A stretch of 64,000 bases of DNA, taken from Rubripirellula tenax. GTDB lineage: Bacteria > Planctomycetota > Planctomycetia > Pirellulales > Pirellulaceae. The notes under the pieces are model-generated. The model had not been told where the DNA came from, ran no database searches, and saw only the letters and a list, made by a program, of their open reading frames with translations. Positions 48,854-59,698 of the stretch are shown here, in pieces. Where the stretch lies: the NCBI RefSeq assembly GCF_007860125.1, contig NZ_SJPW01000005.1:246065-310064 (forward strand). The letters run 5' to 3'. The position numbers and the translations under genes were made by a program. Within the stretch, counting starts at the first letter, position 1. The number at the start of each line of letters is the position of its first letter.

Positions 48854-51800
48854 TCACTTTGGTTGGGCCTCTAGACGCTCTCGTGACTTGGCAGCGAGTT
48901 CATGGTCAGGATGTTTTTCGGCGACGTAATTATAGAAGCCAGCTGCAATCTGAGCCGCTTTTTCTTTGGCCGCAGCCGTTTTTGTCATCTGGGCGAGTAA
49001 CTCGCTACATCGCCCTGCTTCGAAACCGCTCTTGGCTTGCCAATTTTTGATCCCCTCGGGTGCCTTGTCGGCGCCGAAACCGAACATCACGCGTTGGAAC
49101 TCGGGAATTGCTTTGTCGAACTTTCGGTCGCCAAAATAGATTTCACCCATCATGAAACGAGCCCTCGCGGCCAGTTCGTTTCGATAGTTGTCCGCCACCT
49201 CGCCAAAGAACTTCAGCGATTGGTCGTTCTCTTGTTTTTGTTGATAAGCAAATCCGGTTTCGTAAAACACTTGCGGCAGATAGTCAGACGACGGAAACCG
49301 TTTTCGCATTTCGTCGTACCACTGAATTGCGACGTCCCATTGCTTCAACTGCGCCGCGCTCTGGCCTCCGTGCAGCAACGTCAGCTCACGAACCTGACGT
49401 TCGGCGCCGTCTCGAATTTTCTTGGAGGTGTCATCATTCGCGACGATGCGTTGGCGGGCAACTTCGTAACCGGCAAGTGCGTTTGCGTAGTCAGCCTGTT
49501 TGAATCGCGATTCGCCGACCATCATCAGAGCATCGAAACTTAGCCGACCCTCGGGATACTGTTTGGCTTGCTCGGCGAACGCCTTTTCGGATCGATCGTA
49601 GTCGGCCGATTTGAATCGCGACCACCCCAATCGATAGAGCGACTTCTCGCCCAGTTCCGGCGATGCCGATTTCTTCGCCGCGATCTCGAACCGCTTGGAA
49701 GCTTCGTCCCAGTTTCCGGTTGAGTAATTTTGTTGGCCGATGAAAAATGAAGCATCGGCCACCAATGACGTATCGGGATACTTCGTCACAAGGTCCGTGA
49801 AGTGCTTGACGGCCGCGTCATCGTCACCCGCTTCTTGAAGCGACCAACCGAGTTCGTACAACACTTTGTCCATCGACGGGTAACCGGGCACTTCAGCAAC
49901 TAACCGATTCAGTTTTTCAGCCGCCTTCGCGGGCTCTTTTTCGGCTTGATCGATTAGCGCCAACTCATAAAGCGCGTGCCCCAAATTCGTACCGCGAGGC
50001 GGGATGGCGAGAAACGTTTCCAAATCGGTTCGCGCGTCGTCGTACCGCTTCAAGTTGCGTAGCGTGATCCCGCGTGTCAGCATCGCGTCGCCTCGAAGCG
50101 GATGACTTTTGTACTTGTCGATCAAAGTTTCGACGGACGCCAAGGCGGATGTGTGGTCCCCGGACTGAAGCAGCGCGAATGCTTTTCCGTACAGCGCATA
50201 CGGCAACAATCCCGGGTCACGGTCCGATGCCAAAATCTCATCAAACCAGCCGACCGCTCGGTCGAACTCTTCCTCGCTGCTTGCGGCCTGTGCCAACTTG
50301 TATCGAGCCTGGTCGGCCATCCGAGTATTCGGCGACGACTGGATCATCTTGGCCCAAGTCGCAATCGCCGATCCAGAATCACCGTCCGCCAATTTCGCCT
50401 GACCGACCATCAACGTCGCCTCTTCGGCACGCGGCCCCCTGGGATCGGCTTTGGCCGCCGTCGCGAAGGCTTCCGCAGCCTTACCGGGACGCTTCGCCAT
50501 CATGTGAGCTTGGCCGATCAACATGGCGGCCTCTGCTTTCTGTGACGTCTGGGGCAATGAGTCTATTTCCGCACCCAGCATTTTGATCGCTTCATCGAAC
50601 TTACCCGATGCATTTGCGGTCGTCGCCGCGCGAAGAACCCACACCGGACGCTGGACATTGTCCGGCTTGGTCGACGCAATCAGTTCACGATACGTTTGGG
50701 CTGCTTCATCCGTTTTGCCTGTCAATAGCTGGCCTTCCGCGGCAACAAACTTGACGTCTGGCAACAGTGTATCGCTCGGAAATTTGCTAATGAATTCGCC
50801 CGCGAGTGCAAGCGCCTTGGCAGGATCATTGACTTGAAGCGCCGAAAACGCAGCGTTGTAAAGCGCGCGAGGCGCAAGCTTGTCACCGGGCAATTCTCGA
50901 TAGGCTTGCTCGAACAGCGACAACGATTCGGCAACCGTCTTCGGATTCATCGATAACGATTCGGCCAAATCCAGTCGCACGTCCATCGCGAACTCGCCTT
51001 CGAGCCCCTTCTTGATTTGAGCACGAGCGACTTCGGCGGCTATTTCTGGCTTTCCACGATCGATCGCGATCCGCGATAACCAGTGCGTCGCTTCGGTTGC
51101 AGCGACGGCGTTGTTTTGATCAAGCACCTTGGCGAACCGCTTTCCGGCTTCATCGATGTCGCCGCTGCGGTAGATACTTTGGGCGGATGCCAACGTGGCC
51201 GCTGCGGCGTATTCGGTATCCGGATAGTCCGACAACAGCAATTCGTACTTGGACGCCGCTTCGGCCGGTCGCTCGGCTTGAACTAACGCAAACGCTTGTC
51301 GAAAGATGGCGTACGACTTGTCCTCACTTGACTCGGTGGACTCGACCGCTCGGTCAAAAGACGCAACCGCTTTATTGTGTTCGCCTCGCAATATCGCCAG
51401 GTCACCTAAACGCAGATGAACATCGGTAACCAGATCGTTTTTTTCGCAACTGCTAAGCAATTGCTGAAACGAAGCCATCGCTTCTTCGAACTGATCGAGA
51501 TCCTCCTGCGCAACACCGCGAGCATACAAGGCATCGCACCGGAGCGGCGATTCCTTCGCATCGGGCATCGCCATCAGTTCGTTGTAGTATGCGATCGCCT
51601 TCGCCGCGTCACCCAAGCCGTAAGCCGCTTCGCCACAGTAGAAAATGGCTCGATCCAGAAACCGTGATTTCGGAAATTCTTTGCGAAGCGTTTCGTAGAC
51701 GTTGATCGATTCTTTCAACTTCTTTGCATCGCGTTTGTCTCGTTCGCCGGCCGACGCGTACAAACACCAACCTCGGTTGGCGAGACTCTCTTCGCGAAGG

Positions 51801-52231
51801 TCATACTTTTTGTCCTTCAGCGCTCTGGCAAACGCATCCGATGCAGCCGGGTAATTAGGCTTTTCGGCCTGCATGTAACAAACGCCCAAATAGTGCGCCG
51901 CCCGCGAAGCCATCTCGTGATCGGGGTGCTGTTTCAAATACGCCTGCCAACCTTGGATCGCCAAATCGATCGCGCCACCGGTCTGAAAGTTGGCGGCGTC
52001 TGCGTAGGCGGCCATCGCGGCCTCGGCTTTTTCATCAATCCCGCCGTCGCTCTTCTTTTGCTTGTCCTGAGCCGCCGCGGTAAAACCCGCCAAGACGATT
52101 GATATCCAAATCAACGCAGCGATCAATCTTTGGCCAATCACAGACGGGTGTTGGCCAACAACAGACAAGAAAGATGGCCGGGGTGATACGTCAGACGTCC
52201 AAATCACAAACTCTCTCCGAAGCCATTGCAT
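48854..52231 (-). CDS. Large secreted TPR protein (1125 aa)
   Basis: N-terminal signal sequence (QRLIAALIWISIVLAGFTAA), then about 25 tetratricopeptide-type repeats to the end (for example HYLGVCYMQAEKPNYPAASD-AFARALKD, SLANRGWCLYA). The repeats often end K/A-Y-P, as in the YbgF/CpoB-type TPR of Tol systems. GTG at 52141 would start directly at the signal peptide and is an equal candidate. First gene of the ExbB/ExbD operon; a periplasmic scaffold is likely. Confidence 0.9.
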   Translation of the reverse strand: MQWLRREFVIWTSDVSPRPSFLSVVGQHPSVIGQRLIAALIWISIVLAGFTAAAQDKQKKSDGGIDEKAEAAMAAYADAANFQTGGAIDLAIQGWQAYLKQHPDHEMASRAAHYLGVCYMQAEKPNYPAASDAFARALKDKKYDLREESLANRGWCLYASAGERDKRDAKKLKESINVYETLRKEFPKSRFLDRAIFYCGEAAYGLGDAAKAIAYYNELMAMPDAKESPLRCDALYARGVAQEDLDQFEEAMASFQQLLSSCEKNDLVTDVHLRLGDLAILRGEHNKAVASFDRAVESTESSEDKSYAIFRQAFALVQAERPAEAASKYELLLSDYPDTEYAAAATLASAQSIYRSGDIDEAGKRFAKVLDQNNAVAATEATHWLSRIAIDRGKPEIAAEVARAQIKKGLEGEFAMDVRLDLAESLSMNPKTVAESLSLFEQAYRELPGDKLAPRALYNAAFSALQVNDPAKALALAGEFISKFPSDTLLPDVKFVAAEGQLLTGKTDEAAQTYRELIASTKPDNVQRPVWVLRAATTANASGKFDEAIKMLGAEIDSLPQTSQKAEAAMLIGQAHMMAKRPGKAAEAFATAAKADPRGPRAEEATLMVGQAKLADGDSGSAIATWAKMIQSSPNTRMADQARYKLAQAASSEEEFDRAVGWFDEILASDRDPGLLPYALYGKAFALLQSGDHTSALASVETLIDKYKSHPLRGDAMLTRGITLRNLKRYDDARTDLETFLAIPPRGTNLGHALYELALIDQAEKEPAKAAEKLNRLVAEVPGYPSMDKVLYELGWSLQEAGDDDAAVKHFTDLVTKYPDTSLVADASFFIGQQNYSTGNWDEASKRFEIAAKKSASPELGEKSLYRLGWSRFKSADYDRSEKAFAEQAKQYPEGRLSFDALMMVGESRFKQADYANALAGYEVARQRIVANDDTSKKIRDGAERQVRELTLLHGGQSAAQLKQWDVAIQWYDEMRKRFPSSDYLPQVFYETGFAYQQKQENDQSLKFFGEVADNYRNELAARARFMMGEIYFGDRKFDKAIPEFQRVMFGFGADKAPEGIKNWQAKSGFEAGRCSELLAQMTKTAAAKEKAAQIAAGFYNYVAEKHPDHELAAKSRERLEAQPK

Positions 52232-52572
52232 TGAAGGAAAACAGGGATCCGGTGAAAATACGTTCCCTAAAACCTTGACGGCTTATTCTAGCGGCCTCGC
52301 AAGATGGTCGATAGTTCGCAGGCACGGCTTACCCAGACCTCAAAACTCACCAAACTTCGCGAATTACCTAATCGGTTGCTCGTCGACCGGCTCGGATCGA
52401 ACCGTTCCCTGCTCTGTTTCGTAACGGTCCACCAATGGTGTGGTAGCGTCACCACCATCAACGAGGCTTGATTTCCCCTCAACGCCAGATGACGGAATCG
52501 CGGCGATCCGTTAGCGTCTATGAACGTTGTGCTCTTTGCCTAAATTCACTTCCATCATTCTTCGGTTCACCT
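52232..52572. other. Divergent intergenic region
   Basis: About 340 nt between the TPR operon (minus) and the epimerase gene (plus). Both promoters should lie here. I see no distinct operator, RNA gene or repeat. Confidence 0.4.
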
Positions 52573-53571
52573 GTGTCTGCGAAAAATTGTCTTATCACTG
52601 GCGGCGCCGGCTTCATTGGTTCCCATCTTGCCGAAAATTTGCTTGCGTCGGGGCACAAGGTCATCGTCGTTGATGACCTTTCGACCGGACGCGCAACGAA
52701 TCTCGCAGCGGTGATCGATCATGAAAATCTTGAGTACATCGAGGGCACCGTCGAGGACGAGGACTTGGTGGCCGAAGTGGTCGATCGAGCTGACCGCGTG
52801 TACCACTTGGCCGCAGCCGTCGGCGTTGCGTTGATCGCGGCCCAGCCGATTCAGACGATCGAGCGAAACATCTACCCGACGCAACTGATTCTCAATCGCC
52901 TCGGCGAACGCGCCGTCAAGGGCGACCTTGTCCCCTGTTTCATCGCCAGCACGAGCGAAGTGTACGGAAAGAATCCCAAAGAAGTTTGGACCGAGGAAGA
53001 CGACCTGGTTTTCGGCGCCACGACGAAACCTCGCTGGAGCTACGGCGTATCGAAGGCGATCGACGAGTTCTTGGCGCTGGCGTTCTATAAAGAGAAAGCG
53101 CTACCCGCCGTCGTCGGCCGTTTCTTCAACGTCGTCGGTCCACGGCAAACGGGCGCCTACGGCATGGTCCTCCCTCGATTCGTCGACGCCGCCCTGCGTG
53201 GCGAATCCCTTGTCGTTCATGATGACGGAAAGCAAATCCGATGCTTCGCCCACGTTGATGACGTCGTCGGCGCGGTCGCCAAGTTGGTGGACACCCCCGA
53301 AGCCGCGGGTCGCGTCTACAACATCGGCAGCGACGTGCCGATTTCGATTCTGCAACTCGCCGAGCGGGTCATCGCACGCGTCAACCCAAAGGCGACGATC
53401 GACTTTCAATCGTACTCCGAAGCGTACGACGATTCATTCGAAGACATTCGCCGTCGCGTACCCGACCTGACGCGCATCAGCAACACGATCGGCTACAAGC
53501 CAACCCATCACCTGGATGCGATCATCGATTCGGTGGCAGCGTTTCAACGCAAACAACTCGGCGGACAATAA
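52573..53571 (+). CDS. NAD-dependent epimerase/dehydratase (332 aa)
   Basis: Short-chain dehydrogenase fold of the extended type: NAD-binding GGAGFIG at residues about 9-15, active-site S-E-V-Y-G (ASTSEVYG), and Y-x-x-x-K in WSYGVSK. RFFNVVGPRQ and the later DDGKQIRCFAHVDD match UDP-glucuronate decarboxylase / UDP-glucose epimerase-like enzymes. GTG start at 52573 places GGAGFIG at the usual distance; the longer frame from 52468 is less likely. Probable role in nucleotide-sugar synthesis for surface glycans; substrate not decided. Confidence 0.92.
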   Translation: MSAKNCLITGGAGFIGSHLAENLLASGHKVIVVDDLSTGRATNLAAVIDHENLEYIEGTVEDEDLVAEVVDRADRVYHLAAAVGVALIAAQPIQTIERNIYPTQLILNRLGERAVKGDLVPCFIASTSEVYGKNPKEVWTEEDDLVFGATTKPRWSYGVSKAIDEFLALAFYKEKALPAVVGRFFNVVGPRQTGAYGMVLPRFVDAALRGESLVVHDDGKQIRCFAHVDDVVGAVAKLVDTPEAAGRVYNIGSDVPISILQLAERVIARVNPKATIDFQSYSEAYDDSFEDIRRRVPDLTRISNTIGYKPTHHLDAIIDSVAAFQRKQLGGQ

Positions 53572-53640
53572 GTGTCCGACCCCTTTTGTGCGAAGCACCC
53601 GCAGGACCGGTTCCCGGCAAAGGGGGTCGGACACTTTTTT
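53571..53640 (+). terminator. Strong hairpin, probable terminator
   Basis: AGTGTCCGACCCCTTTTG at 53571-53588 pairs with CAAAGGGGGTCGGACACT at 53618-53635 with one mismatch over 18, followed by T6. It starts one nucleotide before the end of the epimerase stop. The GTCCGACCCC phrase is also common as a dispersed repeat in planctomycetes, so it may be a captured repeat serving as a terminator. Confidence 0.75.
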
Positions 53641-53676
53641 GCTCGCCCACTTTTTTCTCGCCTAAGGAAGTTTGGA

Positions 53677-54168
53677 ATGGACCTGAAAGATCTCGTACGA
53701 CAGACGATCGCGACGACCGACCATGTCTGCATGATGTACCTTGGCGATTTGACGGACGCCGACTTGCTGCATCGACCTGTAGAGGGTGCCAACCACATCA
53801 ACTGGCAACTCGGGCACTTGATTTCGTCGGAACACATGCTCGGCGAGATGGTCCAGTCCGGCGCGATGCCTGCACTGCCAGACGGATTTTCCGGAAAGTA
53901 CGGCAGCGAATCGGCCAGCGGCGATGATGCGACAAAGTTCGCAACGAAAGACGAACTATTGGCCGCCAAGTCCACTCAGCGTGAGGGGCTGCTGAACCTT
54001 TTGGACACGCTGCCCATGGAGAAACTTTCGGACACGGCACCCGAAAGCATGCGTTCGTTCTTTCCCAATATGGCTGCATTGATTTTGTCCGCCGACAGCC
54101 ACTGGATGATGCACGCCGGACAGTGGGCAATCGTGCGACGGTCACTCGGAAAGCCAGCGATTTTCTAG
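53677..54168 (+). CDS. DinB-family protein (163 aa)
   Basis: ATG at 53677 (MDLKDLVRQTIATTDHVCMM). Four-helix-bundle pattern; the His of NWQLGHLI and the two His of DSHWMMHAGQW are placed as the three metal ligands of DinB/YfiT-like proteins. Preceded by a good purine-rich stretch (AAGGAAG). These proteins are thiol transferases or stress proteins in some bacteria; the role here is unknown. Confidence 0.85.
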   Translation: MDLKDLVRQTIATTDHVCMMYLGDLTDADLLHRPVEGANHINWQLGHLISSEHMLGEMVQSGAMPALPDGFSGKYGSESASGDDATKFATKDELLAAKSTQREGLLNLLDTLPMEKLSDTAPESMRSFFPNMAALILSADSHWMMHAGQWAIVRRSLGKPAIF

Positions 54169-54254
54169 GCCCGCTTTCAACGCAAACCCGACGGGCCGCC
54201 GCTGGTTAAGCCGCCGACGGTCTGGCGAATCCACCAAAAGCGACTTACCGCCGG

Positions 54255-55253
54255 CTAGGTATCATCATGGTCGCGCAGTCGACGTAGCTTGTTGATCTGT
54301 CGCTGGACGAACCTTGCTTCGGATTCAATATCGGCGAGCCGCCTTTCCAGCTTTTCAATCGCGCGATCGGGATCGCGATGAATGTATCTTTGAAAACCGT
54401 CCAACAGCACGACCGCGCGAAGTGCTTTGACCGCCGTGCCGCGAAGTCGGTATACCCGGGCAAGCTTGGTCAGTTGCTGAATCTTCAACAACTTCGTCAG
54501 CCGCGTTGACTGGACCATCTGCAACGATCGAAGAAACGAAAAGAACGGCAATGAAATGATCGCCAAGTCGATCCAGTGTTTCTTGCAATACGCCAACTTC
54601 TTTTCGGCGACTGAGACTTTCAAGATGAATTCGAAAGCGAAAGCGAACCAGATGACCCCCGTCCCGATGTGCAATATCGTACGCAACCACGTGTACTCGG
54701 CGACCTGAGCTTTCATAAAAAACTCGATCACTAAGACTGGCAAGATCAACAGCGCGATTGCGATCATAGGAATGCTGAAGCTTCGCTCCAAACGACTCCT
54801 CAATCGCCGATTCGCTTGTCGCCAACCCAGCCCCGGCAACCACAACCGACAATTCATTTCGGGGCTTCGCGCGCACAACCGCAGACTGGGGCTGATGCAA
54901 AACAGCAACGCAAAGAAGTGGTACTTACGGTTCGCAGCGTTCCATGGCCGAGTCAACCAATGCCAAACGGACTCGACCACGACAATCGGCCAGATCAGAA
55001 ACATCGCCCAACCGGCAAAATCGATGAAGCGATGGTCAATCACGTCATCGGTGTACATCGACCGCAATCGCGTTGCATCGGGACTGGCGGGGTCGATCGT
55101 CGTCAGCGCATTTTCCGACAAGTTCGGAACGTCGACCCAGACCACAACCAGAATCGCCTGGCAGACCAAAAACACTAACGACAATGTGAACATCAGGGCT
55201 GCCGTGTGAACGGCAATCCAGCGTCGCAAATCGTTTCGGTGGAGTTGGTTCAT
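54255..55253 (-). CDS. Membrane protein with ion-channel-like region (332 aa)
   Basis: Start at ATG 55253 (MNQLHRNDLRRWIAVHTAAL); an ATG four codons earlier is also possible. Hydrophobic helices at about 17-42, 80-105, 160-180 and 195-225. Then LRSLQMVQSTRLTKLLKIQQ-LTKLARVYRLRG, a basic S3b-S4-like stretch, as in voltage-sensor/K-channel-type proteins, and a C-terminal coiled coil (AIEKLERRLADIESEARFVQ). No selectivity filter (GYG) seen, so a bare sensor or other membrane protein is as likely. Confidence 0.82.
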   Translation of the reverse strand: MNQLHRNDLRRWIAVHTAALMFTLSLVFLVCQAILVVVWVDVPNLSENALTTIDPASPDATRLRSMYTDDVIDHRFIDFAGWAMFLIWPIVVVESVWHWLTRPWNAANRKYHFFALLFCISPSLRLCARSPEMNCRLWLPGLGWRQANRRLRSRLERSFSIPMIAIALLILPVLVIEFFMKAQVAEYTWLRTILHIGTGVIWFAFAFEFILKVSVAEKKLAYCKKHWIDLAIISLPFFSFLRSLQMVQSTRLTKLLKIQQLTKLARVYRLRGTAVKALRAVVLLDGFQRYIHRDPDRAIEKLERRLADIESEARFVQRQINKLRRLRDHDDT

Positions 55254-55333
55254 GCCGTATTCCAAGGCCGAAACGACGCCCTATCAGGGCGCGAAAAAAC
55301 AGGCCGATTGCGAAACAGCGAATTCGCTCGCGA

Positions 55334-55750
55334 TCACGACTGCTTGACGCTGACGTAAGCCATTCGCATCGCGTGCAGGGCTTCGGAGTGCATTTTTTTT
55401 TCCTGGTCGCTCAGGTTGCCCTTGGTCTTTTCACCCAGCATTTCCAACACATCGATGAAGTGTTTCGCGTAGGGTTTGTTGACGGTCGGCTGGCCGGTCG
55501 CCGGATCGGGAATTTGCCCAAGCATCGCCATCGATTGCGTAAAGAGCATCGAAAGCAGTGCCTCAAACGTGGCCGGCGGCGGAGGCATTTCGCCCGATGG
55601 CTGTTCCTTGGCGACGGCATCCGTTCCACCCTCACCGACTTTGATGTCCGCGTCGATCTTTTCCGCGCCGATCTTTTCCGCGTTAGTGCTTTCGGGTTCC
55701 TTGACGTTTTCCGCTTCCGTGCTGTCGTTTTTGTTTTCGTTTTCGCTCAT
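55334..55750 (-). CDS. DUF1844 protein (138 aa)
   Basis: Acidic, disordered N-terminal 60 residues, then the DUF1844 helices: FEALLSMLFTQSMAMLGQIP and YAKHFIDVLEMLGEKTKGNL, closing SEALHAMRMAYV. Function unknown; common in planctomycetes. ATG at 55750, 71 nt downstream of the pyrG stop. Confidence 0.9.
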   Translation of the reverse strand: MSENENKNDSTEAENVKEPESTNAEKIGAEKIDADIKVGEGGTDAVAKEQPSGEMPPPPATFEALLSMLFTQSMAMLGQIPDPATGQPTVNKPYAKHFIDVLEMLGEKTKGNLSDQEKKMHSEALHAMRMAYVSVKQS

Positions 55751-55821
55751 CGGTTGCTCCAGGTGCGCGGCGAATGTTGATCGCCCACTGACTTTATGTT
55801 TTTATTCTAGTGCCTGCTCGC

Positions 55822-57459
<1,638 letters not shown>

Positions 57460-57522
57460 TCATAGCGAACCGCTCTCGAAATGGGACCGGGTCAAAAACC
57501 GGGTTTTTGGCGAAACGGCGTT

Positions 57523-59598
57523 CTAAAACAGATTCCCGACGATGTGCGCTGACTCCACCCCATCGGCGTCCCAATCCGACGCAGATCGGATCGCCGCATC
57601 GATCGATTCGAAACTTGTGGGCAGAACATTGCGGCGGCGGCCGACCTCGTTGATGACCCTCAGTGCGTCCAGGGCTGTAATCGCGGTGTCGCCGCTGACG
57701 TTGTAAAAATACGCTTGGTTGAGCGTTGTTACGGCCCCAGGCTGCAGGTCAAAACCGGGCAGCTCGATGGTGCCGCCAGCCCGGCCGAGCACGTTGATGA
57801 TCAACAACGCATCGAACGCCGTCACCGCCCCGTTGGCGTCCACATCGAAAGCGTCTTGAGGGTTCAAGTACCGCGACGTGACGGTGATCTCGAAGTCCTC
57901 ATCACGAACGTTTCCTGCCACGTCGGTCAATTGCACGACGACAGTTTGTGGGCCGCGAAGCGGTGAACCGGTGACCCAAGTCAATTCGCCCGAGTCGCCG
58001 TCGATCTCGGCACCTTCGACCAAACCAGCCAACGACCAACGCGTTGCCGATTCGTCCGAAGTCAAAACACGTGTGAAAGCTTCACCCGCGAACACATGAA
58101 CCACATCGTTGTCGCGGACAAGCGTCGGCGCGATCCGGTCCAATGTGATCGCCAATTCGGCCGTCGGGTCACTCGATTGGCCGCCACTCGTCGCGCGTGC
58201 CGCCAACGTCACAAGCCCGGTTCGATCGGCGACATCGATCGTCAGTGATACGGTCGCCTCCGTCGCGGTTGCCGATGCCAGCACTTCATCGGTCGCAACG
58301 TCGAACACTTCGACGGTCGTACCGACACTGACGCCATCGACGACCAACAAAAGCGAAGTCGCATTGGTGACGTTGTCATCATCGGCGGAACCCGAATCAC
58401 TGGTCGCGTCGAGCGCTAGCGACCCGACGAACGGCGTGGGTGCAAACGTGATCGTCAAGGACTGGGTATCGAAAGCACCATTTCCGGTTGCGGTTGTGAC
58501 ACCTAACAAGAATTCAATGGAACCAACAAAGTCTGCCGCAGGGATCAATACGAACCTTCCGGTCACCGAATCCAAGCTCGCCTGGCTGTCAAAACTCTCA
58601 CTTACGTACTGGCCTGCGTAAGCGACCGCATCCGACTCTAAGTCGAATGCGCGCAAGTCCAATTCAACCGTCTCGCCGGCCGTTGCGATGATCGGTGAAA
58701 CGAATGGCAATAGATACGGATTCGCGTTGACTTGATCGTCAATTGTGCTGACCGTGAATGTCTGGCTTGTCGCGTTGCCTTCGGCGTCGGTGACAGTCAC
58801 GGTCGCCGTGGTTTCAATGTTCGGCGCGAGCGCCCGCAACATCACCAGCGAGTTTTCGGTGTCACTAAAGATCTCGGCATGGGTGATCACGACATCGCTG
58901 ACCGGGCTCTCGTCGCCGCCGCCGACGATGGGAGTCTCGCTGATCGCCTCGCGCACATCGAACCCTTCGATCAATTGACCAAAGATGGAGTGATTGAAAT
59001 CCAAAAAACGAGGATCGGCTTCCGTCACAAAGAACTGCGAATCGTTGGTGTCGTCGGTGCTTTTTGCGAACGACAAGATACCTTCCCGATTGTGCTGTAA
59101 GTCAGGATGAAACTCATCGTCGAACGCACCCAATCCCGAGCCTTCGTTCGTCGTGCCGGCCGCAATACCGGCTTGAATCACGAAGTCACTGTCGACCCGG
59201 TGGAACAAGACGCCGTCATAGAAACCGGCTTCCGCCAACGCGATAACTCGCCCCGATGCCCGCGGCGCCCGCTGTTCGAACATCTGAAACACCATGGCAC
59301 CGAAATCGGCAACCGATAGCCGCATGGAACGGTTACCGGTGATCACGATCGCTTCGACCAAGTCAGGATCGGCGACCGTGATCATCGTCGTCAGCGGCCC
59401 GCCGTTCTGATCGGCCGCGTCGATCGGCACATGCAGGGGGCTGCCGACCTCGACCGTTTGCGCATCGATGGAAACAAAGGTCGGCGCATCGCCGGCCAGC
59501 AATCGCCGCGATTCAAGCGACTCGATCCGGAGGGCGTTGGAACGCGACGAAATCCGGGAGTGTCGGCGGCGGCTTGGAAGAGTCATAGATTCAGTCAC
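57523..59598 (-). CDS. Secreted cyclophilin-type isomerase with dockerin-like domain (691 aa)
   Basis: The N-terminus has LRIESLESRRLLAGD, the planctomycete LEPR-type sorting motif. Residues about 105-245 are a cyclophilin domain (YDGVLFHRVDSDFVIQAG, GILSFAKSTDDTNDSQFFVT). Three or four beta-sandwich or cadherin-like modules follow (about 250-590). The end holds a dockerin-type pair of calcium loops, FDVDANGAVTAFDALLIINV and NVSGDTAITALDALRVINEV. Likely exported and surface-bound. ATG at 59598 or at 59586. Confidence 0.9.
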   Translation of the reverse strand: MTESMTLPSRRRHSRISSRSNALRIESLESRRLLAGDAPTFVSIDAQTVEVGSPLHVPIDAADQNGGPLTTMITVADPDLVEAIVITGNRSMRLSVADFGAMVFQMFEQRAPRASGRVIALAEAGFYDGVLFHRVDSDFVIQAGIAAGTTNEGSGLGAFDDEFHPDLQHNREGILSFAKSTDDTNDSQFFVTEADPRFLDFNHSIFGQLIEGFDVREAISETPIVGGGDESPVSDVVITHAEIFSDTENSLVMLRALAPNIETTATVTVTDAEGNATSQTFTVSTIDDQVNANPYLLPFVSPIIATAGETVELDLRAFDLESDAVAYAGQYVSESFDSQASLDSVTGRFVLIPAADFVGSIEFLLGVTTATGNGAFDTQSLTITFAPTPFVGSLALDATSDSGSADDDNVTNATSLLLVVDGVSVGTTVEVFDVATDEVLASATATEATVSLTIDVADRTGLVTLAARATSGGQSSDPTAELAITLDRIAPTLVRDNDVVHVFAGEAFTRVLTSDESATRWSLAGLVEGAEIDGDSGELTWVTGSPLRGPQTVVVQLTDVAGNVRDEDFEITVTSRYLNPQDAFDVDANGAVTAFDALLIINVLGRAGGTIELPGFDLQPGAVTTLNQAYFYNVSGDTAITALDALRVINEVGRRRNVLPTSFESIDAAIRSASDWDADGVESAHIVGNLF

Positions 59599-59698
59599 GA
59601 GGGCGGAAGATCGAGCGTCTAGTTTACCTCAACTTTTTTACGGCACAGCCCGTAAACACCGCACGCCGCATTCCCGGTCTTCATCCGTCATTTCGAGC

